Positions 1-7,956 of a DNA stretch of 15,635 bases are shown here, piece after piece. A model generated the notes under the pieces. It did no database searches. It saw only the letters and a list, made by a program, of their open reading frames with translations, and was not told the origin of the DNA. Position numbers and translations under genes: made by a program. Origin of the DNA: an uncultured Leucothrix sp. (lineage in GTDB: Bacteria > Pseudomonadota > Gammaproteobacteria > Thiotrichales > Thiotrichaceae). The DNA lies in NCBI GenBank assembly GCA_937923375.1, contig CALAJG010000328.1, positions 1 to 15,635 on the forward strand, in the 5' to 3' direction. How positions within the stretch are numbered: the stretch's first letter is position 1; the number at the start of each line of letters is the position of its first letter.

Positions 1-772
1 CGGTTTCACCCTCGGCATATAGCACATCAAATGCGTCCCTAAGGTAACTAAAGAACTGATCTCCACTATTAAAACCTTGTGGCGAGGCAAAACGCATATC
101 GTTAGTATCTAAGGTGTAGGGCACAACAAGGTGTGGTTTTATCTCTCCTGCAGTGGTTTCAACTTCTGTCCAAAACGGCAAATCATCACCGTAATAGTCT
201 GAATCATAAGTAAAGACGCCCTCATCAACCACTAAACGACGGGTATTTGGGCTGTCACGACCGGTATACCACCCTTTTGGCCTTTCGCCGGTAAGCGTCT
301 CCATAGTTTTAATTGCTTGTTGGAGATGTTCGCGCTCCTGAGTTTCAGGCATCGTTTGATAGTGAATCCAGCGCAATCCGTGACAGGCAATTTCATGTCC
401 ATTCTCAATAAATGCTTTGAGTAAGTCAGGATGACGCTCCAACGCCATCGCCACCCCAAATATTGTTAGGGGCAAGTCACGTTTTTTAAACTCATTTAAT
501 ATTCGCCAAACACCTGCCCGCGAACCATATTCATAGATAGATTCCATACTCATATGACGGTCTGGATAAGCTGCCGCACCAACGATCTCCGAGAGGAACT
601 GTTCCGAACCTTCGTCCCCATGCAAAACACAGTTTTCGCCGCCCTCTTCATAGTTAAGTACAAATTGAACAGCAATGCGTGCTTGATTTGGCCAATTCGG
701 GTGTGGCGGCTTTCCACCGTATCCAATTAGGTCACGCGGGTAATTACTTGATGGCTTGTTATGCTGTGTCAC
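1..772 (-). CDS. puuE: Allantoinase PuuE (polysaccharide-deacetylase fold), 3' end cut by window
   Basis: Predicted cytoplasmic allantoinase that hydrolyses allantoin to allantoate in urate breakdown. It belongs to the PuuE type, which has the polysaccharide-deacetylase (NodB) fold and is unrelated to the metal-dependent amidohydrolase allantoinases. I translated 257 residues before the left edge cuts the gene; family members run to about 300-310. Family landmarks seen are YPRDLIGYGG near residue 12, NGHEIACHG around 124-132, GRDSPNTRR around 171-179 and YTLDTNDMRF around 219-228. The start is a GTG at 770-772, preceded by AAGGAAG at a good ribosome-binding distance. There is no convincing in-frame ATG near the start, so an ATG-only search would miss or shorten the gene. 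It is divergent from uraH, which acts earlier in the same pathway, and this supports the call. The frame is open throughout. Confidence 0.93.
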   Translation of the reverse strand, partial: MTQHNKPSSNYPRDLIGYGGKPPHPNWPNQARIAVQFVLNYEEGGENCVLHGDEGSEQFLSEIVGAAAYPDRHMSMESIYEYGSRAGVWRILNEFKKRDLPLTIFGVAMALERHPDLLKAFIENGHEIACHGLRWIHYQTMPETQEREHLQQAIKTMETLTGERPKGWYTGRDSPNTRRLVVDEGVFTYDSDYYGDDLPFWTEVETTAGEIKPHLVVPYTLDTNDMRFASPQGFNSGDQFFSYLRDAFDVLYAEGET

Positions 773-869
773 TTGTTTACTTCCTTAACTAAATTAGCTG
801 ATCAAGAACGATAAGCGTTGATATTACAAAGTCGGAACGTTAAATTGAATAAAAATTGGAGAATACACC
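773..869. promoter_or_regulatory. Divergent puuE/uraH promoter region with imperfect dyad
   Basis: These 97 bases separate two divergent ureide-pathway genes and must hold both promoters. Around 801-823 there is an imperfect dyad with outer arms ATCAA and TTGAT and inner ACG/CGT halves, a possible operator for a shared purine-catabolism regulator. I see no clear -35/-10 pair on either strand. The uraH ribosome-binding site GGAGA lies at 858-862. That this is a regulatory region is inferred from layout; the dyad could be chance. Confidence 0.4.
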
Positions 870-1220
870 ATGGGAAAGCTAACGACACACATTCTTGATA
901 CTGCCCACGGCAAACCGGCTCACGGCGTACAAGTCCGCTTATATCGAATGGGTGAGGTACGCGATCTTCTAAAAACCGATATTACAAACTCTGATGGCCG
1001 ACTTGACTCACCACTGTTAGATGATGAAACGATGTTAAGTGGCAAATATGAAATCGAGTTTGAGATTGGAGCTTATTTTCGTGAGCTAGGTGCACCAATG
1101 CATGAACCTGCTTTTGTTGATGACGTAATACTCAGATTCGGGATTGCAAACGCTGATCAGCACTATCATGTTCCACTGTTAGCTTCACCATGGAGCTATT
1201 CAACTTATCGCGGAAGTTGA
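870..1220 (+). CDS. uraH: 5-hydroxyisourate hydrolase (HIUase, transthyretin-like)
   Basis: Hydrolyses 5-hydroxyisourate, the product of urate oxidation, to OHCU in the urate-to-allantoin route; the family forms a transthyretin-like homotetramer. The 116-residue length is typical. The diagnostic elements are present: N-terminal THILDTAHGKPA with His7, Arg44 in the GRLDSPLL segment, His98 in QHYHVPLL, and the C-terminal tetrapeptide YRGS that separates HIUase from true transthyretin. There is no signal peptide, so it is probably cytoplasmic. GGAGAATACACC before the ATG is a good ribosome-binding site. The gene is divergent from puuE. The decarboxylase (uraD) and a urate oxidase are not in the window and may lie further left or elsewhere. 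Confidence 0.95.
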   Translation: MGKLTTHILDTAHGKPAHGVQVRLYRMGEVRDLLKTDITNSDGRLDSPLLDDETMLSGKYEIEFEIGAYFRELGAPMHEPAFVDDVILRFGIANADQHYHVPLLASPWSYSTYRGS

Positions 1221-1248
1221 GAGGATATACCCAGCTACCAGCAAGACC

Positions 1249-1920
1249 TTACTCTTTAACTTCAACACCAACGATGAATAGCACGGCATAATCTTGTTTG
1301 CTGCAACCTTCAACTGCGGGCATCTCGCTACCGGGAGCAACCTTGAAAAGCGACTTATCCGCATTAGCGGGAGAGCAAGCGTTGGCTGAATTGGCTGGTG
1401 TATAACGTGCGGAACGGCATGGTAGATGCGTCACATCAAAAAGCTTCGTATCCCCTTTCAACTCCCAGCGTTGAACGCCGTCAGAGTCTTTGGGATGGAT
1501 AGTTAAGACCGTGGTAACCTCCCTATCCCCGGTAACCACATATTTCCCAGCAGGCATTGGGAAAGTGGGTTTTTCCATAATTAAGCCGTTTTCATCTAGC
1601 CACCAATCCTTCTCATCAAATTGCCATCCACCCGGCCCATAGCCTCCTGTCGCCCTTAGAACCGGGAATAAACGCAGCCAAACGCCACGCGGCCCTGGAT
1701 CTTTATTCCACAACCCCCAGTGCTCAGCACCTACCCCTGAATTGGCATTAGGGTCACCCAAAGCGGCAATAAACTGTATGGGAATCCGCTTATACATTAC
1801 GTCAGTATCGGCTTTCAACTGGGTGAAAAAGGCGAGACTAAGCGCTAAAAACGCTGCCAAAGATTTTAAGTAGCTTAGAGCACTTCCGTTGATTAATGCT
1901 TTATGAACTGAAGTCATCAT
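1249..1920 (-). CDS. Exported protein of unknown function, Trp/Pro-rich
   Basis: I do not recognise the family. Translated from the ATG at 1920, the protein has 223 residues. It begins with an n-region carrying Lys, then a hydrophobic stretch at about 19-33 (YLKSLAAFLALSLAFF) and a likely signal-peptidase site after LKA (residue 37). The mature part is rich in Trp, Gly and Pro, for example EHWGLWNKDPGPRGVWLRLFP around 66-86, GGYGPGGWQFDEKDWWLDENG around 92-112 and FPMPAGKYVVTGDREVTTVLTI around 120-141. Three cysteines sit at 168, 182 and 206. It looks like a small periplasmic or secreted beta-rich domain. The start is uncertain: in-frame TTG at 1941 and ATGs at 1932, 1920 and 1917 exist. I chose 1920 because GGTGGAAGGA lies just upstream. 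It is convergent with uraH, with 28 bases between the stops. Confidence 0.72.
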   Translation of the reverse strand: MMTSVHKALINGSALSYLKSLAAFLALSLAFFTQLKADTDVMYKRIPIQFIAALGDPNANSGVGAEHWGLWNKDPGPRGVWLRLFPVLRATGGYGPGGWQFDEKDWWLDENGLIMEKPTFPMPAGKYVVTGDREVTTVLTIHPKDSDGVQRWELKGDTKLFDVTHLPCRSARYTPANSANACSPANADKSLFKVAPGSEMPAVEGCSKQDYAVLFIVGVEVKE

Positions 1921-2112
1921 TCCTTCCACCATGCTTGCCAATCAATAAATAATATAGAATTCAGTTTGATAGTTTAAATTCTTAGCGTCAAGTGCCATAA
2001 GGCTTCGAGTTTAAACACCAACTAACCACATAACTTAAGTCTACATACACCTAAGGTTTAATGAGATAATCACCGCTAATTTTCGCATACCTGATACAAA
2101 ACAGAGGCTTCA

Positions 2113-3294
2113 ATGGCAATTATCAAGATGATGGATTTAGATCTGTCTGGCAGACGCGTACTGATTCGACAAGATTTAAATGTTCCGATAAAAGATAAAA
2201 AAGTTAGCTCTGCTAAACGTATTGAAGCATCTTTACCCAGCTTAAGGTTAGCCCTTGAAGCCGGTGCGAAAGTCATGGTGATGTCTCACTTGGGCCGCCC
2301 TACTGAAGGTCAGCCTGAAGCCGAATACTCGCTACAGCCTGTTGCTGATTACATGAGTGAAGCATTGGGCCAGCCGGTAAAGTTAATCACCGATTACCTC
2401 AAGCAAGCACCAGCACTGGAGAATGGCCAAATTGCACTGCTAGAGAACGTGCGTTTCAACGCGGGAGAAAAGAATAACGATGAAGCATTGTCACGCCAAT
2501 ATGCTGAGTTGTGCGATGTTTATGTTATGGACGCTTTTGGCACGGCGCATCGGGCACAGGCCTCGACCCATGGAGCAGGTCAATACGCGCCTGTTGCCGC
2601 AGCTGGCCCTCTGTTATCCGGCGAATTAGAAGCACTAGGCAAGGCATTAGATAACCCTGCACGCCCTATGGTTGCATTAGTCGGTGGCTCGAAGGTTTCT
2701 ACTAAGTTAACCGTTTTAGAATCACTATCTAAAGTCGTGGATCAGTTAATTGTAGGCGGTGGGATCGCCAATACATTTATTGCGGCTCAAGGTTACAATG
2801 TGGGTAAGTCATTGTACGAAGCCGATTTAATTGATACTTGCAAAAGCCTTACCGCTGCAGCTGAAGCCAATGGCGGCAGCATTCCAGTTCCAATCGATGT
2901 GGTTTGCGGGAAAGAGTTTTCTGAATCAGCCGATGCTACCTTAAAAGCAGTTGCTGACGTCGCTAACGACGATATGGTATTTGATATCGGCCCTGAATCT
3001 GCCGAAGCCTTAGCTGAAGTAATACGCAACGCGGGTACCATCGTTTGGAATGGTCCAGTCGGTGTGTTTGAATTTGATCAGTTCGGTGAAGGCACCAAGA
3101 CTATTGCCATGGCTATTGCCGAGTCGGATGGCTTCTCGGTAGCTGGCGGCGGCGATACACTTGCAGCGGTTGATAAGTATGGAATAAGCGATAAAGTATC
3201 TTACATTTCAACCGGTGGTGGGTCGTTTCTGGAGTTTCTGGAAGGCAAAGAGCTACCGGTAGTCGCCATGTTGGAAGCACGCGCTAAAGGCTAA
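2113..3294 (+). CDS. pgk: Phosphoglycerate kinase
   Basis: Catalyses 1,3-bisphosphoglycerate + ADP to 3-phosphoglycerate + ATP in cytoplasmic glycolysis and gluconeogenesis. The 393 residues match the usual bacterial length. Family motifs appear in order: VLIRQDLNVP near the N-terminus, SHLGRPTEG, the DAFGTAHRAQAST loop, VGGSKVSTK in the hinge region, and the nucleotide-binding IVWNGPVGVFEF and GGGDTLAAV in the C-terminal domain. The first motif reads RQDLNVP where RVDFNVP is usual, a mild divergence. A short AGAGG lies ahead of the ATG. The usual gammaproteobacterial neighbours (epd/gap, fba, pyk) are absent on both sides. hemJ follows 37 bases after the stop with no visible terminator, so the two may be co-transcribed. 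Confidence 0.98.
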   Translation: MAIIKMMDLDLSGRRVLIRQDLNVPIKDKKVSSAKRIEASLPSLRLALEAGAKVMVMSHLGRPTEGQPEAEYSLQPVADYMSEALGQPVKLITDYLKQAPALENGQIALLENVRFNAGEKNNDEALSRQYAELCDVYVMDAFGTAHRAQASTHGAGQYAPVAAAGPLLSGELEALGKALDNPARPMVALVGGSKVSTKLTVLESLSKVVDQLIVGGGIANTFIAAQGYNVGKSLYEADLIDTCKSLTAAAEANGGSIPVPIDVVCGKEFSESADATLKAVADVANDDMVFDIGPESAEALAEVIRNAGTIVWNGPVGVFEFDQFGEGTKTIAMAIAESDGFSVAGGGDTLAAVDKYGISDKVSYISTGGGSFLEFLEGKELPVVAMLEARAKG

Positions 3295-3331
3295 CTATAA
3301 GCAACCTTAATAAATTAATCAGGAAACACCA

Positions 3332-3760
3332 ATGTACCTTTGGATCAAAGCGTTTCACATCATTTTTATCGTTTCGTGGATGGCCAGTTTATTGGTTTAT
3401 CCACGTTATAAGATGCATCAGGCAAAAAGCAAGCCGGGCGAGCCCTTATTTGACACAATGATGGACGCATCCGCTCGCTTGAAGCGCATCATTCTAACGC
3501 CTAGCCTGCTCGCCGTTTGGATACTAGGGATAGCACTATTGGTGCTCAACCCCGGAATCGTTGCTGGCGGTGTATGGATTTGGATCAAATTAGCGCTAGT
3601 GCTCGTGATGACCGCACTGCATGGCATGTTTGTCGGTATTGGTAAGAAAATTGATCGTGGCGATGAGTCGGTATCGGTCCGCAAACTTCAACTGTTAAAT
3701 GAAGTGCCCTTTGTGCTTTTGATTGTCATCGTGGTTTTGGTTGTAGTTAAGCCGTTTTAA
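3332..3760 (+). CDS. hemJ: Protoporphyrinogen IX oxidase HemJ (UPF0093/CopD-like membrane protein)
   Basis: Integral inner-membrane protein of the HemJ family, which oxidises protoporphyrinogen IX to protoporphyrin IX in heme synthesis in bacteria lacking HemG or HemY. The 142 residues match the family. Seen: the N-terminal YLWIKAFHIIFIVSWMASLL with conserved His9, a second helix at about 54-73, the WIWIKLALVLVMTALHG helix with Lys86 and His97, and the family-typical end LNEVPFVLLIVIVVLVVVKPF split over the last helix. AGGAAACACCA gives a good ribosome-binding site. It follows pgk closely. Its last 14 bases overlap the 3' end of the convergent DUF1304 gene. Confidence 0.92.
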   Translation: MYLWIKAFHIIFIVSWMASLLVYPRYKMHQAKSKPGEPLFDTMMDASARLKRIILTPSLLAVWILGIALLVLNPGIVAGGVWIWIKLALVLVMTALHGMFVGIGKKIDRGDESVSVRKLQLLNEVPFVLLIVIVVLVVVKPF

Positions 3761-4130
3761 GGGGCTTACTAGCCTTACGCGAACTGAAGAAGACCAATAT
3801 AAGTGCAATAAGCGCAGGCAAACCCTGTGTGAATAAAATACTAGTCTTAGCCGTCATGCCTCCAAATATTCCTGCAACTACCACGCAGCACAAAAAGAAC
3901 ACTTTGATGTCAAAACGATTTTTTAATAATCCCCAAAACAATCCAGCGGCTAAAAAGCCGTTATACAACCCTTGATTCATTGCGAGCACTGAGGAGGACG
4001 CTGCTACTTCTGGCGTCATTGAGAATATTTTCTGACCTATCGGATGATTCCAGAAGAACATCTCCAATACTAAGATACCGACGTGACTGATCGCCACAAA
4101 CAAAGTAAAAATAGTCGCTAATAATTTCAT
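3747..4130 (-). CDS. DUF1304 family membrane protein
   Basis: Small inner-membrane protein of the DUF1304 family; no biochemical role is established that I know of. The 127 residues form four predicted helices. Family hallmarks are visible: an N-terminal helix ending in ISHVGILVLEMFFWNHPIG (His16, Glu23), then AMNQGLYNGFLAAGLFWGLL, then a third helix with GMTAK and a last helix before a basic tail. I placed the start at the ATG at 4128-4130, with GGGGACAGG upstream; the longer version to 4145 would use a TTG. The 3' end overlaps hemJ by 14 bases on the opposite strand. The histidine kinase gene ends 61 bases upstream on the same strand without an obvious terminator, so read-through expression is possible. 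Confidence 0.85.
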   Translation of the reverse strand: MKLLATIFTLFVAISHVGILVLEMFFWNHPIGQKIFSMTPEVAASSSVLAMNQGLYNGFLAAGLFWGLLKNRFDIKVFFLCCVVVAGIFGGMTAKTSILFTQGLPALIALILVFFSSRKASKPLKTA

Positions 4131-4191
4131 AAGGCCTGTCCCCAAAGTTTAATTTTAGTATACATCTCGAAGCAGATAGTAATATTTCTTT

Positions 4192-5565
4192 TTAAATTAA
4201 TTCACGCTTTGGAAAAGTAAGCGAGCAAGACAACCCAGGATTCAGATTACGCAACTTAAGCGTCGCCCGGTGTTTAGTCGCAATGGCTTTTACTAACGCT
4301 AAGCCAAGCCCATTGCCTGGCGACTCGCGGCTGGCATTCTCTCGATAGAAAAGCTCCAGTGCCCTCTCCAAACCCTCTTCCGTTAGCCCGGGGCCATTAT
4401 CAGAAACGTCGAGAGAAAGCAGTTGCTCCTCATTATTAAAGACCTTTACCGCGATATCAGCACCCTCGGGGCAATAAGTTATAGCATTTTCAATCAAGTT
4501 AACCAGGGCCTGCCTTAGCATATTTTTATCACCATGCAGCTTGTACTCAACAGATTGATCAACCACAAACATCAATATAATATTGCGTTCAGCAGCAACG
4601 GGTTGGTAGGTTTGCACCATTTCTTCCGCTATTTCAGGCAACGATAAAAGCTCAAAGCTTTTAGTGTCCTCAGATATACTAACCTGGGATATCCTTAGTA
4701 TCGTATCAAAAATGTCGCTCACATTGGCTAGCTCATTCTCGGCCAGTTCTATCATCGATTCGCTGTCAATAGCTTGCTTATTAACAGACTGTCTAGCCTC
4801 CTGAAGCATTAATGAGGCACGGTTAATAGGTGTTCGCAGGTCGTGGGCAATCGCTGTTGCAGTATGTCGGGTGTTATCCATTAACGAGGATAGGCGATCC
4901 AAGTTATGGTTAATCTGACGTGAAACCTGGTTAATTTGGTCGTCGGTTCCAGCCAACGCAATACGTGCGGTAATATCGCCATTAGAAACCGCATGCAAGG
5001 TATCAACAATCCCTTTTAATTTGATGGAATCTCTTCGACTCGCCCAGTAGCCAATGCTTAATGCCGTAATAATCGCCAACGCACTGGCCAAAATCAGCAG
5101 CCAGAAAAGCGATTTCAATGTCGGCGCAATCAGACCTAGTGGTTGTCCGACCACCATTTTGGCTCTGCCAATCGTGGTTGAAAATGCGTAATAGGGGCTG
5201 CCACCAGTATTAAAAGAAACAGTGTGGCTAGTATGGCTCCACCCGTTAAACTCGGGCATTTGCTCGACATTACCACCAAGCTTTGACTGATCTTCATCAA
5301 ATAAGCCTATCAGCTTGGGGGTGCGCATCTGTTGATTCTCGACCGTCTGAACGTGCTTGATGAGCGCACTGTGCCCATTTTCCCGATAGGTTTTTTGTAG
5401 TAAATAAACGTCCTTTTGAATCTGATTTTGCAGCTCTCCATAAAGACTGTCTTTCACCTCGTGATAAACAAAAACACTTAGGCATAGCGTGGCCAGAGCG
5501 AAGGCCAGAGACGCATACAACGCCGATCTAAACCCGGTTCCGCCTAGAATCTTAATGCGGGGCAC
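4192..5565 (-). CDS. Two-component sensor histidine kinase (HAMP-HisKA-HATPase)
   Basis: Membrane-bound sensor kinase of 457 residues. The order is: transmembrane helix 1 at about 16-36; a periplasmic sensor region at about 37-151 resembling no named domain I can recognise; transmembrane helix 2 at about 152-174; HAMP at about 175-230; HisKA with phospho-acceptor His241 in AIAHDLRTPINRA; and an ATPase domain with N box LVNLIENAITYC (about 354-365), G1 DVSDNGPGL (from 386) and G2 GNGLGLALVKAIA (from 417). All catalytic motifs are present. It starts with GTG at 5563-5565 inside the 3' end of the response regulator gene, overlapping it by 14 bases, a typical translationally coupled pair. The ligand cannot be read from the sequence. 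Architecture is closest to EnvZ/QseC-like kinases. Confidence 0.94.
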   Translation of the reverse strand: MPRIKILGGTGFRSALYASLAFALATLCLSVFVYHEVKDSLYGELQNQIQKDVYLLQKTYRENGHSALIKHVQTVENQQMRTPKLIGLFDEDQSKLGGNVEQMPEFNGWSHTSHTVSFNTGGSPYYAFSTTIGRAKMVVGQPLGLIAPTLKSLFWLLILASALAIITALSIGYWASRRDSIKLKGIVDTLHAVSNGDITARIALAGTDDQINQVSRQINHNLDRLSSLMDNTRHTATAIAHDLRTPINRASLMLQEARQSVNKQAIDSESMIELAENELANVSDIFDTILRISQVSISEDTKSFELLSLPEIAEEMVQTYQPVAAERNIILMFVVDQSVEYKLHGDKNMLRQALVNLIENAITYCPEGADIAVKVFNNEEQLLSLDVSDNGPGLTEEGLERALELFYRENASRESPGNGLGLALVKAIATKHRATLKLRNLNPGLSCSLTFPKRELI

Positions 5566-6229
5566 GAATCGAATACCCTGAGTTTCTGCAGGTGTGCAGT
5601 AGCGCTACATCGAATGGTCTATCAATCTTCGAACGTAAGCGGCTGATATGGGTTTCAACGACAGTTGTTTTGGGATTAAAATTAAACCCCCAAACTTGCT
5701 CCAATATCATGGTTTTAGTGACAATTCTAGACTGGTTTCGCATCAACAATTCCAATAGCGAGAACTCTTTAGGTAACAATGCAATAGGCTGCTCAGCGCG
5801 GCTAGCTACCCGCGAGAGTAAATCTAATTGAAGGTCGTGAACCTGTAGAAAATGCGATTCTTCTGCCGTTGGCGGCCTGCGAGACAAGGCGGTAATGCGT
5901 GCCATTAACTCCGAAAACTGAAATGGCTTAACCAGATAATCATCACCGCCTGCCAGTAAGCCTTCAACACGATCTTCTACATCGGCCATTGCAGTTAGGA
6001 AAATAACCGGAGTGGTATTATTTGTGGCACGTAAGGACTTAAGCACTGATAAGCCATCCATGCCGGGCAGCATGCGATCCAGAATAATTACATCATATTG
6101 GCTATACAAACAGTGGCTCAAAGCCTCACGCCCGTCTGTGACTGTTTCTACGGTATGACCAATTTCTGTCAGGCCTTTGAGGATAAATTCCAGCGTTGTT
6201 TGATCGTCTTCACAAAGCAGTAATTTCAT
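5552..6229 (-). CDS. OmpR/PhoB-family response regulator
   Basis: Cytoplasmic DNA-binding response regulator of 225 residues, partner of the overlapping kinase gene. The receiver domain (about 1-118) has the acidic pocket CEDD at 6-9, phospho-acceptor Asp51 in VIILDRMLPGMDG, Thr79 and Lys101 in YLVKPF. The C-terminal winged-helix domain (about 128-223) has the family-typical LLPKEFSLLELLMRNQSRIVTK and ETHISRLRSKID. The ATG at 6229 has only a weak GGA upstream. The 155-base gap before it holds a stem-loop for the end of the HtrA gene and must contain the promoter. Which of the QseB, PmrA or PhoP subgroups it belongs to cannot be settled by eye. Confidence 0.95.
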   Translation of the reverse strand: MKLLLCEDDQTTLEFILKGLTEIGHTVETVTDGREALSHCLYSQYDVIILDRMLPGMDGLSVLKSLRATNNTTPVIFLTAMADVEDRVEGLLAGGDDYLVKPFQFSELMARITALSRRPPTAEESHFLQVHDLQLDLLSRVASRAEQPIALLPKEFSLLELLMRNQSRIVTKTMILEQVWGFNFNPKTTVVETHISRLRSKIDRPFDVALLHTCRNSGYSIRAPH

Positions 6230-6322
6230 TGATCAATCCATTGCTACAACATAATTTCAGGGTAGCGTTGTTACCGTTAAAAATCCAATACCTTTGTTGA
6301 TTGTTGTAAAGAGGCTAAAAGG

Positions 6323-6370
6323 CCCGATTGGCTGCGTGTAGAGGTCGAGAGAGAGTCACAGCCAACCGGG
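6323..6370 (-). terminator. Stem-loop after the htrA stop codon, probable terminator
   Basis: Two 12-base arms, CCCGATTGGCTG at 6323-6334 and CAGCCAACCGGG at 6359-6370, pair with one mismatch around a 24-base loop. The stem begins 15 bases past the stop of the protease gene. On the minus strand it is followed by CCTTTTAGCC, so there is only a short T run. It probably ends or attenuates htrA transcription before the regulator gene. The large loop and weak T tract leave room for a non-terminator role. Confidence 0.55.
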
Positions 6371-6384
6371 AAGGCGGACATGTA

Positions 6385-7857
6385 CTATCCTTTAAGTAAC
6401 TCAATTGGCAATGCCACGTAACGCGATTGATCACCTTTCTGCATTAATAACAGCACAGAACTACGCTTCTTGTTACTTGCATCGGCGATGGCAAGGTCGA
6501 TATCCGACGGATCAGTTACCTCGCGATTCCCTGCCTTTTTGATGATTTCTCCGGTGGTAATCCCTTGATTTGAAGCAACACTTCCCGCTTTGATTTCAGA
6601 AACTAAAACGCCTTGCTGTGTTTTATCTTCTAGTTTGCTCAGCTTAAGGCCTAGCTTTTCTGTCTTAGGCACACCACCTGTCGAAGATGAAATAACGCTT
6701 TGAGCCCCTTTACCAACAGTTATTTTCAAGACCTTCTCGGCTTCGCCGCGCCAAATTTTGACGTCAACCGTCTCGCCAATCCCTGCTTTGGCAACCAGCT
6801 TAGGTAAGTCACGCATTTTATCGACTGGCTTGCCATCAAAGGCCAGTATTACATCACCCGACTGGATTTTTGCTGCTTCAGCTGGGCTGTTTTCTGACAC
6901 CTGAGTCACCAGCGCACCCTTAGCATTTTCCAAGCCTAAACTAGCAGCGATTTGCTCGTCAACCGTTTGAATATTGACACCCATAAAGCCGCGCTGTACT
7001 GATCCGGTATCTTTGATTTGCTCGATAACATGCTCGGCCATACTGGATGGAATGGCAAAACCAATACCAACACTGCCGCCATTCGGTGAATAAATCGCAC
7101 TATTCACACCAATCACCTCGCCCTTCATATTGAACAGCGGCCCCCCAGAATTACCACGATTAATCGGTGCATCGATTTGAATAAAATCATCCAGAGGCCC
7201 AGAGCCAATTGAGCGTCCCCGGGCTGAAATAATCCCCTTGGTTGTGGTTCCGCCCAAGCCAAAAGGGTTACCCATAGCAACAACCCAGTCACCTACGTCG
7301 GCCGCTTTTGAATCGCCAAATTTTACATAGGGGTAGTTTTTGCCTTCACTTATTCTTAATAGCGCAAGATCCGTTTTAGGATCAGCTCCCTGCAAGGTAG
7401 CGGCTACCTTTGAACCATCACTCAGGACAATCTCTATTGCTGATGCATCCTCAACCACGTGATAATTGGTGACCACTAAACCCGACTTATCGATAATAAA
7501 TCCTGACCCAACCGCTCTGGCATCGTGTTGCCTTTCCGGTGATGGTCGACCCTGCTTCATTGAATAGTCTTCACCAAAGAAGTGCTTAAAAAACTGCTGA
7601 ACATTCGGTGGTTGTTGTCCACTATTAAATGACGACTTCATCATCGGCCTCTGCCGACCTTTAACGATGATGCTCACCACCGCTGGGCGTGTAGTCGTGA
7701 CTAGCGTGGAAAAACCATCATTGATATTCGCTTCAGCCAGGTTTTCTGTCACCGGACCGGAAGGGTTATTGTTGGCGTGTAGAACCTGCGAGCCCACTGC
7801 TGAAAGGACTAGTACACTTGCAGCTACCATGTAGCTGAGCTGACGTTTCGTTTTCAT
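6385..7857 (-). CDS. HtrA/Deg-family periplasmic serine endoprotease (DegQ/MucD-like)
   Basis: Periplasmic quality-control protease and chaperone of the Do/DegP/DegQ/MucD family, degrading misfolded envelope proteins. The 490 residues are: a signal peptide at about 1-28; a trypsin-like domain with His133 (TNYHVVEDA), Asp163 (KTDLALLRI) and Ser237 (NRGNSGGPLF), the complete triad; PDZ1 at about 285-382; and PDZ2 at about 400-485. A Q/N/G-rich segment at about 70-112 precedes the protease core, where Deg proteins carry the LA loop. AGGTAATAGAA precedes the ATG. It lies upstream of the response regulator and kinase on the same strand, separated by a stem-loop, which suggests an envelope-stress cluster. 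I leave the symbol blank because degP, degQ and mucD are hard to tell apart without a tree. Confidence 0.95.
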   Translation of the reverse strand: MKTKRQLSYMVAASVLVLSAVGSQVLHANNNPSGPVTENLAEANINDGFSTLVTTTRPAVVSIIVKGRQRPMMKSSFNSGQQPPNVQQFFKHFFGEDYSMKQGRPSPERQHDARAVGSGFIIDKSGLVVTNYHVVEDASAIEIVLSDGSKVAATLQGADPKTDLALLRISEGKNYPYVKFGDSKAADVGDWVVAMGNPFGLGGTTTKGIISARGRSIGSGPLDDFIQIDAPINRGNSGGPLFNMKGEVIGVNSAIYSPNGGSVGIGFAIPSSMAEHVIEQIKDTGSVQRGFMGVNIQTVDEQIAASLGLENAKGALVTQVSENSPAEAAKIQSGDVILAFDGKPVDKMRDLPKLVAKAGIGETVDVKIWRGEAEKVLKITVGKGAQSVISSSTGGVPKTEKLGLKLSKLEDKTQQGVLVSEIKAGSVASNQGITTGEIIKKAGNREVTDPSDIDLAIADASNKKRSSVLLLMQKGDQSRYVALPIELLKG

Positions 7858-7956
7858 TTCTATTACCTATTTGTGTTTACAAAGACCATTTGGTGATAGC
7901 CATTCTATGAAACTAGCTATAACTCACCCTGTCTTCAGTTATACAAATATGTAAAG

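Noticed and set aside
7918..7943. Hairpin TATAACT/AGTTATA after the class II aldolase gene
   Set aside because: Only 7 A/T-rich pairs with a 12-base loop and no T run; too weak to call a terminator.
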